DNA from: Caproicibacter sp047777415
Lineage (GTDB): Bacteria > Bacillota > Clostridia > Oscillospirales > Acutalibacteraceae
Assembly: GCA_047777415.1 (NCBI GenBank)
Contig: JBKEEO010000002.1
Location: 310,001-374,000, forward strand
Length of the DNA: 64,000 bases
Direction of reading: 5' to 3'
Part shown: positions 1 through 7,274 of the stretch, piece after piece
Layout: every line of letters begins with the position of its first letter
Numbering within the stretch: the first letter of the stretch is position 1
The notes under the pieces: model-generated
What the model was told of the DNA's origin: nothing
Databases searched by the model: none
Seen by the model: the letters and a program-made list of their open reading frames with translations, nothing else
Program-made: the position numbers and the translations under genes

Positions 1-1
1 G

Positions 2-958
2 AAAATAATGACGGCACTTCTTACGTTGGAGGCCGCTGCCCGCAGTGATGACGTAGTGCAGATTACCCCGGAGATGGTTCGGGTGGAAGGCTCTTCCATG
101 GGCTTGAAGGCAGGAGATAAACTGACTTTGAGTGCACTGGCCAAGGGAATGCTGACCGTCTCCGGTAACGATGCCGCAAATTCCGCTGCAATTGCTATCG
201 GCGGTTCCATCCCGAAATTTGCAGAATTGATGAATCAAAAGGCCGCACAGATTGGCCTTTCTGAAACACATTATGTGTCCCCATCCGGTTTGGATGAGGA
301 GGGACACTATTCCACTGCAAACGATTTGGCAAAACTGACTGTGGCTGCATTGCAAAATTCTGAATTTGCAAACATAGTTTCCCAAAAGAAAATTCAAGTT
401 GATTTTTATAATCCGGACAGAACGGTCACTTATACCAATCATAATAAGCTGTTAAGCATATATGAGGGCTGTATCGGCGTGAAAACCGGATATACAAAAA
501 AATCCGGCAGATGCCTTGTTTCTGCGGCGGAACGAAACGGGGTACGCCTGATAGCAGTGACGCTTTGTGATCCGGATGACTGGAACGACCACGCACAACT
601 TCTCGACTATGGCTTTTCCTGTGTAACTCGGTATCAGCCGGACGATTCCGAGCTTAAACTAACTTTACCGGTGGTTGGTGGAACAGACTGTACAGTGCCG
701 ATTTTGGGCACGGAGGGTGATGCGGTTATCCTACCTTCCGACGACGTACAAAATCTGTGCCGCACGGTGGAATTGCCACAATTTCTCTATGCACCAGTGA
801 GAAAAGGTCAGGTGCTTGGATATGTCCGCTATTTTAATAATTCGGATACAGTTACGTCAACAAAGCTGATTGCTGGAGCCGATGTTCCTCGGCAGGTTAT
901 TGAGAAAAATTTGTTCGAAAAATTATGGGACTGGATTCGGCAGTTGATTTCAGTCTAA
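2..958 (+). CDS. D-alanyl-D-alanine carboxypeptidase (PBP5/DacF type), 5' partial
   Basis: Low-molecular-weight penicillin-binding protein that removes the terminal D-Ala from peptidoglycan stem peptides outside the membrane. The frame is open to the left edge and begins K-I-M-T-A-L-L, the residues that follow the catalytic serine in the family's S-x-x-K-I-M-T motif. The active serine and signal peptide therefore lie upstream of the window, and the methionine at 8 is internal. The S-x-N motif (V-S-G-N-D) and the K-T-G motif (G-V-K-T-G-Y-T) are present. A C-terminal beta-rich region and a short amphipathic tail (WDWIRQLISV) resemble the PBP5 membrane anchor. The pseudouridine synthase gene follows 17 bp later. 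Confidence 0.93.
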   Translation, partial: KIMTALLTLEAAARSDDVVQITPEMVRVEGSSMGLKAGDKLTLSALAKGMLTVSGNDAANSAAIAIGGSIPKFAELMNQKAAQIGLSETHYVSPSGLDEEGHYSTANDLAKLTVAALQNSEFANIVSQKKIQVDFYNPDRTVTYTNHNKLLSIYEGCIGVKTGYTKKSGRCLVSAAERNGVRLIAVTLCDPDDWNDHAQLLDYGFSCVTRYQPDDSELKLTLPVVGGTDCTVPILGTEGDAVILPSDDVQNLCRTVELPQFLYAPVRKGQVLGYVRYFNNSDTVTSTKLIAGADVPRQVIEKNLFEKLWDWIRQLISV

Positions 959-975
959 AGGATGTGTGAAATCGG

Positions 976-1737
976 TTGGGCGAAAAAATTAGATTACAAA
1001 AAATTCTCTCACAGGCGGGAATTGCTTCCCGAAGGAAAGCGGAGGAATATATTGAGGCCGGAAGAGTCAGCGTCAACGGTGTTACGGCAAAAATCGGTGA
1101 ACGAGCAGATCCAAGTAAGGATTACATCACTCTGGACGGAAGGCCAATCCAAAGGGAAGTGGAAAAAGTATATCTGATGCTGCATAAACCACGGGGATAC
1201 ATTACCACCATGCGTGATGAGAGGGGCCGCAAATGTGTCGCAGAGTTAGTGCGCGATATACCGCAGCGCGTTTTCCCTGTTGGAAGGCTTGACAGGGAAT
1301 CGGAAGGCCTGCTGCTGATGACAAATGACGGCGAATTTGCAAACGCAATGATGCATCCTTCCCATCATGTTCCAAAGGTATACCGCGTTACAGTGCGTCC
1401 CGGTATCACGGAAGAACAACTTGTGAAGCTTTCCACCGGAATGATGATTGACGGTAGAAAGACGGCACCTGCCGTGGTGCATGTTTTGTCCCATCAATCC
1501 GGGCGAGCAGTGCTGGAGATAATTCTGCGTGAAGGGCGGAATCGGCAGATTCGCAAAATGTGCGAACAGTTGGGATTGGAGGTTGCACGTCTGCGCCGTA
1601 CCGCTGTTGGTTTTTTAAAATTGGGCATGCTGCCGCCCGGCAAATGGCGTGTGCTGACCGCCGAAGAAGTTCGTGGCCTTATCCGTGCGGCAGCTTCGGG
1701 CAGTTTTCCCAATTCTGCTTCTCATAAAATGCGTTAA
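976..1737 (+). CDS. rluB: 23S rRNA pseudouridine synthase, RsuA/RluB family
   Basis: Predicted to isomerise a uridine in 23S rRNA (position 2605 by RluB homology). An N-terminal S4 RNA-binding domain (about residues 3-65, IRLQKILSQAGIASRRKAEE) precedes the synthase domain, whose motif GRLDRESEGLLLMTNDG carries the catalytic Asp. Its 253 residues fit the family. The start is TTG at 976, about 13 nt after an AAAGGA; no better start is in frame. RluB and RsuA share this architecture, so the exact target is inferred. It probably shares a transcript with the upstream carboxypeptidase gene. Confidence 0.88.
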   Translation: MGEKIRLQKILSQAGIASRRKAEEYIEAGRVSVNGVTAKIGERADPSKDYITLDGRPIQREVEKVYLMLHKPRGYITTMRDERGRKCVAELVRDIPQRVFPVGRLDRESEGLLLMTNDGEFANAMMHPSHHVPKVYRVTVRPGITEEQLVKLSTGMMIDGRKTAPAVVHVLSHQSGRAVLEIILREGRNRQIRKMCEQLGLEVARLRRTAVGFLKLGMLPPGKWRVLTAEEVRGLIRAAASGSFPNSASHKMR

Positions 1738-1794
1738 AGCAATGTTAATGAAAGAAAAGAAAGATTTCGGTGGTGACAACGATAGAATAATGGC

Positions 1795-1823
1795 TTGCCA
1801 TTTAGCAGCGAATCGTTTATAAT
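1795..1823 (+). promoter_or_regulatory. Vegetative promoter of the biotin carboxyltransferase operon
   Basis: TTGCCA (1795-1800), a 17-bp spacer and a perfect TATAAT (1818-1823), lying in the only gap between the pseudouridine synthase gene and the carboxyltransferase gene. No operator-like repeat was seen around it. Confidence 0.75.
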
Positions 1824-1879
1824 AAACACAATATTATTGTCTGATACAGGAGGAAAATCCCTTAAACGGAGGAATGAAA

Positions 1880-3235
1880 ATGAAGAGTGTCGGCCACGCA
1901 GAAACAGCGCGAACGGAACAGGATATTACACACACCAAGGGATATTTGCGCATCGTTTCGCTGCTTGACGAAGGAAGCTTTCATGAGATAGACGGCCTTG
2001 CACAATCGCAGGGTGGATATGCGGAAGCGGTTGCCGGTTACGGTACTGTGGCGGGAAATCCAGTTTGTGTCTTTTCTCAGAACAGCGATGTTGCAGGGGG
2101 AGCTATGTCTAAGGCGCAGGCTTCCAAAATGAAAAAAATTTACCAGTTAGCCGTAAAGACTGGAACACCGGTCGTAGGAATTTTTGATTCCGCGGGCGGA
2201 CGATTGAATGAGAGCGGCGATATTCTTGAAGCATATGGCGAGATATTGCTCCATGCCAACAATATTTCCGGCGTGGTTCCTCAGATTTCTTTAGTTCTGG
2301 GGCCGTGTACGGGTACTTCTGCAATGATAGCGGCAGGGGCTGATTTTGTCGTTATGTCGGACAAAGGTGAAATGACCATTGCGACAAATGGTGAGGGAGG
2401 CTCCCCGGACGAGGCTGCAAAGCTGGGTCTGTGCCATATTGCCGCTGCTGATGAAACCGAAGCCATTCAAGTTGTGCGCCGGCTGGTTTCCATGATGCCT
2501 TCCAATAATCTTTCTGCTCCCATGCTGACCGAAGGCGCCGATCAACCGGTCGGTTCTCCTACTGCCGGAGAGACAGATGCTGTGAAACTGATTGGTTCTT
2601 TGTGCGACGGTGGAGAATTTTTGGAGCTTAGCCCAAAATTTGGAACTTCTGCCGTTACTGGTTTTGCCTATATGGGGGGTTCGGTCGCAGGTTTTGTGAG
2701 TTATTCGGGGACGATTGATTCCGATTCTTGCTCAAAGGCAGCACGCTTTATACGATTCTGCGATTCTTTTTCCCTGCCTATTGTCACAATTGTAAACGCT
2801 GAAAAATTTGCATCACTTAGGGAGGCTTCCAAACTTTCAAACGCCTATTCGGAAGCGACGACTGCAAAGATTACTGTCATCACAGGTTCGGCCTATGGCC
2901 CCGTATATATTGCGGTTGCGGGCAGGGGAGCAAACTCTGATTTCACAATGGCTTGGCCGGATGCGGTTGTTTCCGCAGTAGCTCCGGAAACGGGGGCTAT
3001 CTTCCTTTGGAACGATCGGCTCTCCGGGTCGGCAAATCCTGTGGAAGACCGGAAAAAACTCATAGAAGAATACAAGCAAACAGAAGCCTGTGCGCAGAAA
3101 GCAGCAGCAGAAGGTATCATTGAAGCGGTAGTTGCTCCGGAAGCGACGCGCGCGGAGATTCTTGCAAGCCTGGACATGCTCAGCGGAAAAAGGGTTTCCA
3201 CTCTGCCGAAGAAGCATGCCAACATACAGCTTTGA
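1880..3235 (+). CDS. Acyl-CoA carboxyltransferase subunit (MmdA / transcarboxylase 12S-like)
   Basis: Carboxyltransferase of the crotonase fold that moves CO2 between biotin and an acyl-CoA such as acetyl- or propionyl-CoA. The N-terminal half has FDSAGGRLNESGD and LGPCTGTSAMIAAGADFVVM, and the C-terminal half has GSAYGPVYIAVAGRG and MAWPDAVVSAVAPETG, as in methylmalonyl-CoA decarboxylase alpha and propionyl-CoA carboxylase beta. At 451 residues it is about 60 shorter than usual for the family. CGGAGG at 1867-1872 fits ATG 1880 (7 nt) better than ATG 1874 (1 nt). A biotin carrier and an oxaloacetate-type carboxyltransferase follow. The acyl-CoA substrate cannot be read from sequence. Confidence 0.85.
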   Translation: MKSVGHAETARTEQDITHTKGYLRIVSLLDEGSFHEIDGLAQSQGGYAEAVAGYGTVAGNPVCVFSQNSDVAGGAMSKAQASKMKKIYQLAVKTGTPVVGIFDSAGGRLNESGDILEAYGEILLHANNISGVVPQISLVLGPCTGTSAMIAAGADFVVMSDKGEMTIATNGEGGSPDEAAKLGLCHIAAADETEAIQVVRRLVSMMPSNNLSAPMLTEGADQPVGSPTAGETDAVKLIGSLCDGGEFLELSPKFGTSAVTGFAYMGGSVAGFVSYSGTIDSDSCSKAARFIRFCDSFSLPIVTIVNAEKFASLREASKLSNAYSEATTAKITVITGSAYGPVYIAVAGRGANSDFTMAWPDAVVSAVAPETGAIFLWNDRLSGSANPVEDRKKLIEEYKQTEACAQKAAAEGIIEAVVAPEATRAEILASLDMLSGKRVSTLPKKHANIQL

Positions 3236-3260
3236 GCGAAAAGGACAGGGGGATTTCAAG

Positions 3261-3659
3261 ATGACAAAGAATCTTAAAATTACAGTCAATGGCACAGCAT
3301 ATGATGTACAAGTAGAAGAACTCGGCACGTCTGCAGCACCAGCTCAGGCACCGGCGGCTCCCGCTCCCAAAGCGGCAGCTCCGACAGCTCCAGCAGCACC
3401 GGCAGCGGCGGCAGCATCTGCACCGAAGCCTGCGGCACCCGCAGGAGGGGAAACTGTTTCAAGTCCAATGCCCGGTACGATTGTTTCCACCAATGTTAAA
3501 GCGGGTCAAAGTGTCAAGAAGGGCGATGTTCTTGTTGTGTTGGAAGCAATGAAAATGGAAAACGAGATTATGGCGCCGCATGATGCGCAGGTTGCGGCCG
3601 TTCTGGTGAATAAAGGGGACAGCGTGGAAAGCGGAACTCCCCTTGTTACCCTCCAGTAA
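3261..3659 (+). CDS. Biotin carboxyl carrier protein (1.3S / OadA C-terminal-like)
   Basis: A 132-residue biotinyl carrier. Residues 1-25 form a short beta-rich start (LKITVNGTAYDVQVEEL), residues 27-65 are a flexible Ala/Pro linker, and the last 70 residues are a biotinyl domain with the lysine-acceptor motif VLEAMKMENEI. It shuttles carboxyl groups between the two carboxyltransferases on either side. The frame is open further upstream, but ATG 3261 directly follows an AGGGGGA SD site and gives a normal N terminus, whereas a longer form would overlap the preceding gene. It lies 25 bp after that gene and 16 bp before the next, so one operon is likely. Confidence 0.9.
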   Translation: MTKNLKITVNGTAYDVQVEELGTSAAPAQAPAAPAPKAAAPTAPAAPAAAAASAPKPAAPAGGETVSSPMPGTIVSTNVKAGQSVKKGDVLVVLEAMKMENEIMAPHDAQVAAVLVNKGDSVESGTPLVTLQ

Positions 3660-3675
3660 GGGGGCGGCGTAAACA

Positions 3676-5004
3676 ATGCAAAAAAAGAAAATCAAAATTA
3701 CGGAACTCGTCCTGCGTGACGCACACCAATCACTGCTGGCAACCCGCATGCCTCTTTCCGATATGCTTCCAATTCTCGATAAACTGGACAAGGTTGGATT
3801 TCACTCTCTGGAATGCTGGGGCGGAGCTACATTCGATGCCTGCCTGCGTTTCTTGAATGAAGATCCGTGGGAACGTCTGCGTGTCATCCGCAAAAACTGC
3901 CCGAATACCAAGCTGCAGATGCTTTTCCGCGGACAGAATATGCTGGGCTATCGGCACTACGCGGATGATGTACTGGAATATTTTGTTCAGCGGTCGGTGG
4001 CAAACGGAATCGACATTATTCGGATTTTTGACGCACTCAACGATATTAAAAACCTTAATGTTGCAATTAAGGCCGCTAAAAAAGAGGGTGCCCATGCCCA
4101 GGTAGCAATTTCCTATACAACGGGTCCTGTATTTACAGATGAATACTATGTGCAGTATGCAAAGAGGATAGAAGACGCCGGTGCAGATTCCATCTGTATC
4201 AAGGATATGGCTGCGCTGCTGACGCCATACAAAACTTATAATCTGGTTAAGGCAATCAAATCCGCGGTAAAAATCCCCGTTCAGTTGCATACGCACTATA
4301 CTTCCGGCCTTGCTTCCATGTGTGAATTGAAAGCTGTTGAGGCCGGTGTGGATATGCTGGACACCACGATGTCTCCGCTTGCGCTCGGTACCTCTCATGC
4401 ACCGACGGAATCCATGGTGGCTGCACTGAAAGATACACCTTATGATACGGGTTTGGATTTGGTTTTGCTCAATGAAATCCGTGAGTATTTTATGACTCTT
4501 CGCGAGAAATATATCAAGAGCGGCTTGCTCGATCCCAAAATGCTAGCAACCAATACCAAAGCTTTGGTTTATCAGGTTCCCGGCGGCATGCTTTCCAACC
4601 TGCTTTCGCAGCTCAAGCAGGCAGGCAAGGAAGATCAGTTCGAGGAAGTTTTGCAAGAAGTACCTCGCGTGCGCAAAGATGCAGGTTATCCTCCGCTTGT
4701 CACTCCGACTTCTCAGATTGTGGGTACACAGGCTGTGTTTAACGTTATCACCGGTGAACGCTATAAGATGTGCACCAATGAATTTAAGGATCTGATTGCA
4801 GGAAAATACGGAACGACGCCTGTGCCTGTGGACGAGGATTTTGCAAAGAAAATTATCGGCGACACACCGCGCATTACCTGCCGTCCGGCAGACCTTTTGA
4901 AACCAGAACTGGAGAGTCTGCGGAAGGAATGTGCTGAATGGATTGAGCAGGAGGAAGATGTGCTCTCCTATGCACAGTTCCCAAAAGGCTACGGACTTCT
5001 TTAA
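3676..5004 (+). CDS. Oxaloacetate/pyruvate carboxyltransferase (OadA / transcarboxylase 5S-like), apparent 3' frameshift
   Basis: TIM-barrel carboxyltransferase that moves CO2 between oxaloacetate/pyruvate and biotin. LRDAHQSLLATR supplies the metal-ligand Asp, CIKDMAALL the lysine that is carboxylated in the family, and QLHTHYTSG the two metal-binding His. The reading frame ends FPKGYGLL after 442 residues. One base out of frame, from 4987 on, the DNA encodes ATDFFKKRAQKKYGID and continues to TGA at 5075-5077. That resembles the usual C terminus of OadA/PycB proteins. Removing one A from AAAA (4983-4986) restores a protein of about 466 residues. The window cannot show whether this is mutation, assembly error or recoding. 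No membrane beta (pump) subunit gene is adjacent. Confidence 0.88.
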   Translation: MQKKKIKITELVLRDAHQSLLATRMPLSDMLPILDKLDKVGFHSLECWGGATFDACLRFLNEDPWERLRVIRKNCPNTKLQMLFRGQNMLGYRHYADDVLEYFVQRSVANGIDIIRIFDALNDIKNLNVAIKAAKKEGAHAQVAISYTTGPVFTDEYYVQYAKRIEDAGADSICIKDMAALLTPYKTYNLVKAIKSAVKIPVQLHTHYTSGLASMCELKAVEAGVDMLDTTMSPLALGTSHAPTESMVAALKDTPYDTGLDLVLLNEIREYFMTLREKYIKSGLLDPKMLATNTKALVYQVPGGMLSNLLSQLKQAGKEDQFEEVLQEVPRVRKDAGYPPLVTPTSQIVGTQAVFNVITGERYKMCTNEFKDLIAGKYGTTPVPVDEDFAKKIIGDTPRITCRPADLLKPELESLRKECAEWIEQEEDVLSYAQFPKGYGLL

Positions 5005-5085
5005 AAAACGTGCACAAAAGAAATATGGTATCGACGGAAAACACGCCAACCAACAGGAAAAAATTCATCCCGTTTGATTCATTTC

Positions 5086-5119
5086 AGCTCCGTGTCTTGT
5101 TTGCACGGAGCTTCTTTTT
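5086..5119 (+). terminator. Intrinsic terminator of the biotin carboxyltransferase operon
   Basis: AGCTCCGTG (5086-5094) and CACGGAGCT (5104-5112) form a 9-bp stem with a 9-nt loop, followed by TTCTTTTT. It starts 8 nt after the restored stop of the upstream gene (5077), compared with 81 nt after the in-frame stop at 5004. That spacing supports the longer protein. Confidence 0.85.
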
Positions 5120-5144
5120 GATTTCTGCATCTTGTAGGCCGCAG

Positions 5145-5174
5145 TTGACAATTCAGTCACAAAGCTGATAGAAT
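5145..5174 (+). promoter_or_regulatory. Promoter of the yicC-remA-gmk housekeeping block
   Basis: Consensus TTGACA (5145-5150), an 18-bp spacer and TAGAAT (5169-5174), about 90 bp upstream of the GTG start of the YicC-family gene. It is the only promoter clearly visible before this long, tightly packed gene block. Confidence 0.65.
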
Positions 5175-5262
5175 AAATAGGATTACGATTGATGGGTGAA
5201 TAAGTTTTTTACATTGTTGCAATGATTTAATTGGAAGAATATAGAGATGAGATGATAATAAA

Positions 5263-6141
5263 GTGATAAAGAGCATGACCGGCTTTGGCAGATGCGAGAA
5301 AATCGTTGGAGGACGGGATATCACAGTGGAAATCCGGTCCGTCAATCACCGGTATTTTGATTATTCGTCCCGTATCAGCCGTGGGTACGCTTTTTTGGAT
5401 ACGAAGTTGAAATCATTTTTACAGGACAGAATTGCACGAGGAAAAATCGACGTTTTTGTTTCCATTGAGACGCTGGAAAGCGTCGATACGGAAGTTGCGG
5501 TGAATCATTCTCTGGCATCGAGTTATATTGCCGCTTTGCGGGAGTTGCAAAAGCAATATAAACTGCGTGATGATATTTCCGTCATGACAGTTGCGCGTTA
5601 CTCCGATCTTTTTACGGTGCGTCAAGCACCTGAGGATGAGGACGAAATTTGGAGCCATGTGCAGCAGGTGACACAGGAGGCTTTTCAGTCGTTCTCTCAA
5701 ATGCGAGAGGATGAAGGAAGCCACTTGAAAGAAGATTTTTTAAACAGGACAAAAAAACTTCTGGAACTTGTTAGCAAAGTGGAAGAACGTTCTCCCCAGA
5801 CTGTTAAAGAATACCGTGATAAATTGCTTTCACGTCTGCATGAGATGTTAGCTGACGCAAATATTGATGAGCAAAGAGTTTTGACGGAAGCCGCAATTTT
5901 TGCCGACAAGGTTTCCGTTGCAGAAGAAACGGTTCGTTTGAGAAGTCATGTCAGCCAATTTCATTCCATGCTGGAATCCAATGAAGCGGTTGGCCGAAAA
6001 CTTGATTTTTTGGTGCAGGAAATGAACCGAGAAGCAAACACAATCGGATCCAAATGTGTGGATGCTGAAATTGCACATCTGGTTGTGGACATGAAGGCTG
6101 AAATCGAAAAAATCCGTGAACAGGTTCAAAACGTTGAATAG
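5263..6141 (+). CDS. yicC: YicC-family endoribonuclease
   Basis: YicC-type RNase of 292 residues with the canonical N terminus IKSMTGFGR and the family's C terminus (GRKLDFLVQEMNREANTIGSK..). E. coli YicC is linked to sRNA turnover; the role in Clostridia is less defined. The start is GTG at 5263, which gives the family N terminus exactly; the SD is weak (AGATGAG). It heads the block with remA, gmk and rpoZ, an order conserved in Firmicutes. The coiled middle (about 150-210, rich in Glu, Lys and Leu) is typical. Confidence 0.9.
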   Translation: MIKSMTGFGRCEKIVGGRDITVEIRSVNHRYFDYSSRISRGYAFLDTKLKSFLQDRIARGKIDVFVSIETLESVDTEVAVNHSLASSYIAALRELQKQYKLRDDISVMTVARYSDLFTVRQAPEDEDEIWSHVQQVTQEAFQSFSQMREDEGSHLKEDFLNRTKKLLELVSKVEERSPQTVKEYRDKLLSRLHEMLADANIDEQRVLTEAAIFADKVSVAEETVRLRSHVSQFHSMLESNEAVGRKLDFLVQEMNREANTIGSKCVDAEIAHLVVDMKAEIEKIREQVQNVE

Positions 6142-6161
6142 AAAAGTTAAAGGGGATTCTT

Positions 6162-6437
6162 ATGAAATTAATCAATATCGGTTTTGGCAATATGGTATCC
6201 GCAAACCGTTTAGTCGCCATTGTCAGTCCGGAATCAGCCCCCATTAAACGCATTATTCAGGATGCCAAGGAACGCGGCGCGCTGATTGATGCAACTTATG
6301 GACGCAGAACCCGGGCTGTTATCATTACAGACAGCGACCATGTTATCCTTTCTGCTGTGCAGCCGGAGACAGTTGCCAACCGTTTAAACAACCGAGATGA
6401 ACTTTCGGAAGAGGAGCTTGAGGAAGATGACGAATGA
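6162..6437 (+). CDS. remA: RemA-family DNA-binding regulator (DUF370)
   Basis: Small regulator of 91 residues matching RemA (KLINIGFGNMVSANRLVAIVSPESAPIKRI, then TYGRRTRAVIITDSDHVILSAVQPETVANRL). In B. subtilis RemA activates biofilm matrix and osmoprotection genes. Conservation next to gmk in non-biofilm Clostridia suggests a wider role. The C terminus is a very acidic tail (EELSEEELEEDDE). AAAGGGG lies just upstream of ATG 6162. The last 11 bp overlap gmk, which suggests translational coupling. Confidence 0.92.
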   Translation: MKLINIGFGNMVSANRLVAIVSPESAPIKRIIQDAKERGALIDATYGRRTRAVIITDSDHVILSAVQPETVANRLNNRDELSEEELEEDDE

Positions 6438-7038
6438 CGGGCTTTTGCTGATCCTGTCTGGACCATCCGGCGCGGGTAAAGGAACCGTGGTGAAAAGTCT
6501 ACTGGCGCAAAACCCGAATGTCCGCTTATCCGTTTCCGCGACAACGCGCGCTCCTCGGCCGGGAGAAACAGACGGAAAAGAATATTATTTTTTAAACCGC
6601 GATCGTTTTCAAGAGATGGTCAGCAATGGAATGATGTTGGAAAGTGCTGAATATTGCGGAAACTACTATGGCACGCCATTGAAACCGATTCTTGATTGGA
6701 CTTCCAAAGGACTGGATGTCATTTTAGAAATTGAGGTTCAAGGCGGCGCGCAGGTCAAAAAGAAACGTCCGGATGCAGTGGGAATTTTTATTTTGCCGCC
6801 TTCCATGCAAGAATTAGAGCACAGACTTCGGCAGCGCGGCACTGAAACGGATGAAGTGATTCGCGGCCGATTGCAGGCAGCACGGAAGGAATTATTGGAG
6901 GCTGTTCATTACGATTATGTTGTGATTAATGATTCCGTAGAGTCCGCAGTGAATCAAATATGTGCGATTCTTACCGCCGAAAAGAACCGTGTAATCAGAA
7001 ATCAAGACCAAATTGAAAGGATACTGGAAAATGATTAA
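6427..7038 (+). CDS. gmk: Guanylate kinase
   Basis: Converts GMP + ATP to GDP + ADP. P-loop LSGPSGAGKGT is at residues 9-19, followed by SVSATTRAPRPGETDGKEYYF (GMP-binding region), VILEIEVQGGAQV and the lid region around RLRQRGTETDEVI. At 203 residues it has normal length. An upstream in-frame start would add ten residues inside remA. ATG 6427 is chosen because it gives the standard N terminus (TNDGLLLILSGPSG) and follows GAGGAG at about 10 nt. It overlaps remA and rpoZ, all in one operon. Confidence 0.95.
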   Translation: MTNDGLLLILSGPSGAGKGTVVKSLLAQNPNVRLSVSATTRAPRPGETDGKEYYFLNRDRFQEMVSNGMMLESAEYCGNYYGTPLKPILDWTSKGLDVILEIEVQGGAQVKKKRPDAVGIFILPPSMQELEHRLRQRGTETDEVIRGRLQAARKELLEAVHYDYVVINDSVESAVNQICAILTAEKNRVIRNQDQIERILEND

Positions 7039-7246
7039 ACCGATAGCAGATTTAATTCTTACCCCGGATCAGAGCCGCTATTCCCTGGTGGTTGCTATTG
7101 CCAAAAGAGCACGTCAAATCACTGAGGAATCGGACAAAGAAAGAAAAATATTGGAAGAAAAGCCGGTGGAAATAGCAGTACAGGAATTTATTAACCATGA
7201 GTTTTCCATGGTTGAAGCAAAGCCGCAAAACGATGATGAAGGCTGA
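7031..7246 (+). CDS. rpoZ: RNA polymerase omega subunit
   Basis: Small RNA polymerase assembly subunit of 71 residues with the family signature DQSRYSLVVAIAKRARQI (about residues 12-29). ATG 7031 overlaps the end of gmk by 8 bp; a further upstream in-frame start would only add residues encoded inside gmk. The acidic C-terminal tail is typical of clostridial omega. The coaBC gene that often follows rpoZ in Firmicutes is absent; priA comes next. Confidence 0.92.
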   Translation: MIKPIADLILTPDQSRYSLVVAIAKRARQITEESDKERKILEEKPVEIAVQEFINHEFSMVEAKPQNDDEG

Positions 7247-7274
7247 GAAGCAGTTCTGAAAGGTGAGGGTCCCA

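Noticed and set aside
962..1177. 71-codon + strand frame at the start of the pseudouridine synthase gene
   Set aside because: It overlaps the synthase in another frame and shows no family features; the synthase's S4 domain is clear.
3132..3659. Longer form of the biotin carrier starting inside the carboxyltransferase gene
   Set aside because: The extra residues are the out-of-frame image of the preceding gene; ATG 3261 has its own SD and gives a normal N terminus.
4980..4986. CCCAAAA as a canonical -1 frameshift heptamer in the OadA-like gene
   Set aside because: The heptamer is in the right phase, but the -1 frame gives RLRTSLKNVHKRN, unlike the family. Only a +1 (or -2) change reaches the FFKKRAQKKYGID frame, so classical -1 recoding does not explain it.
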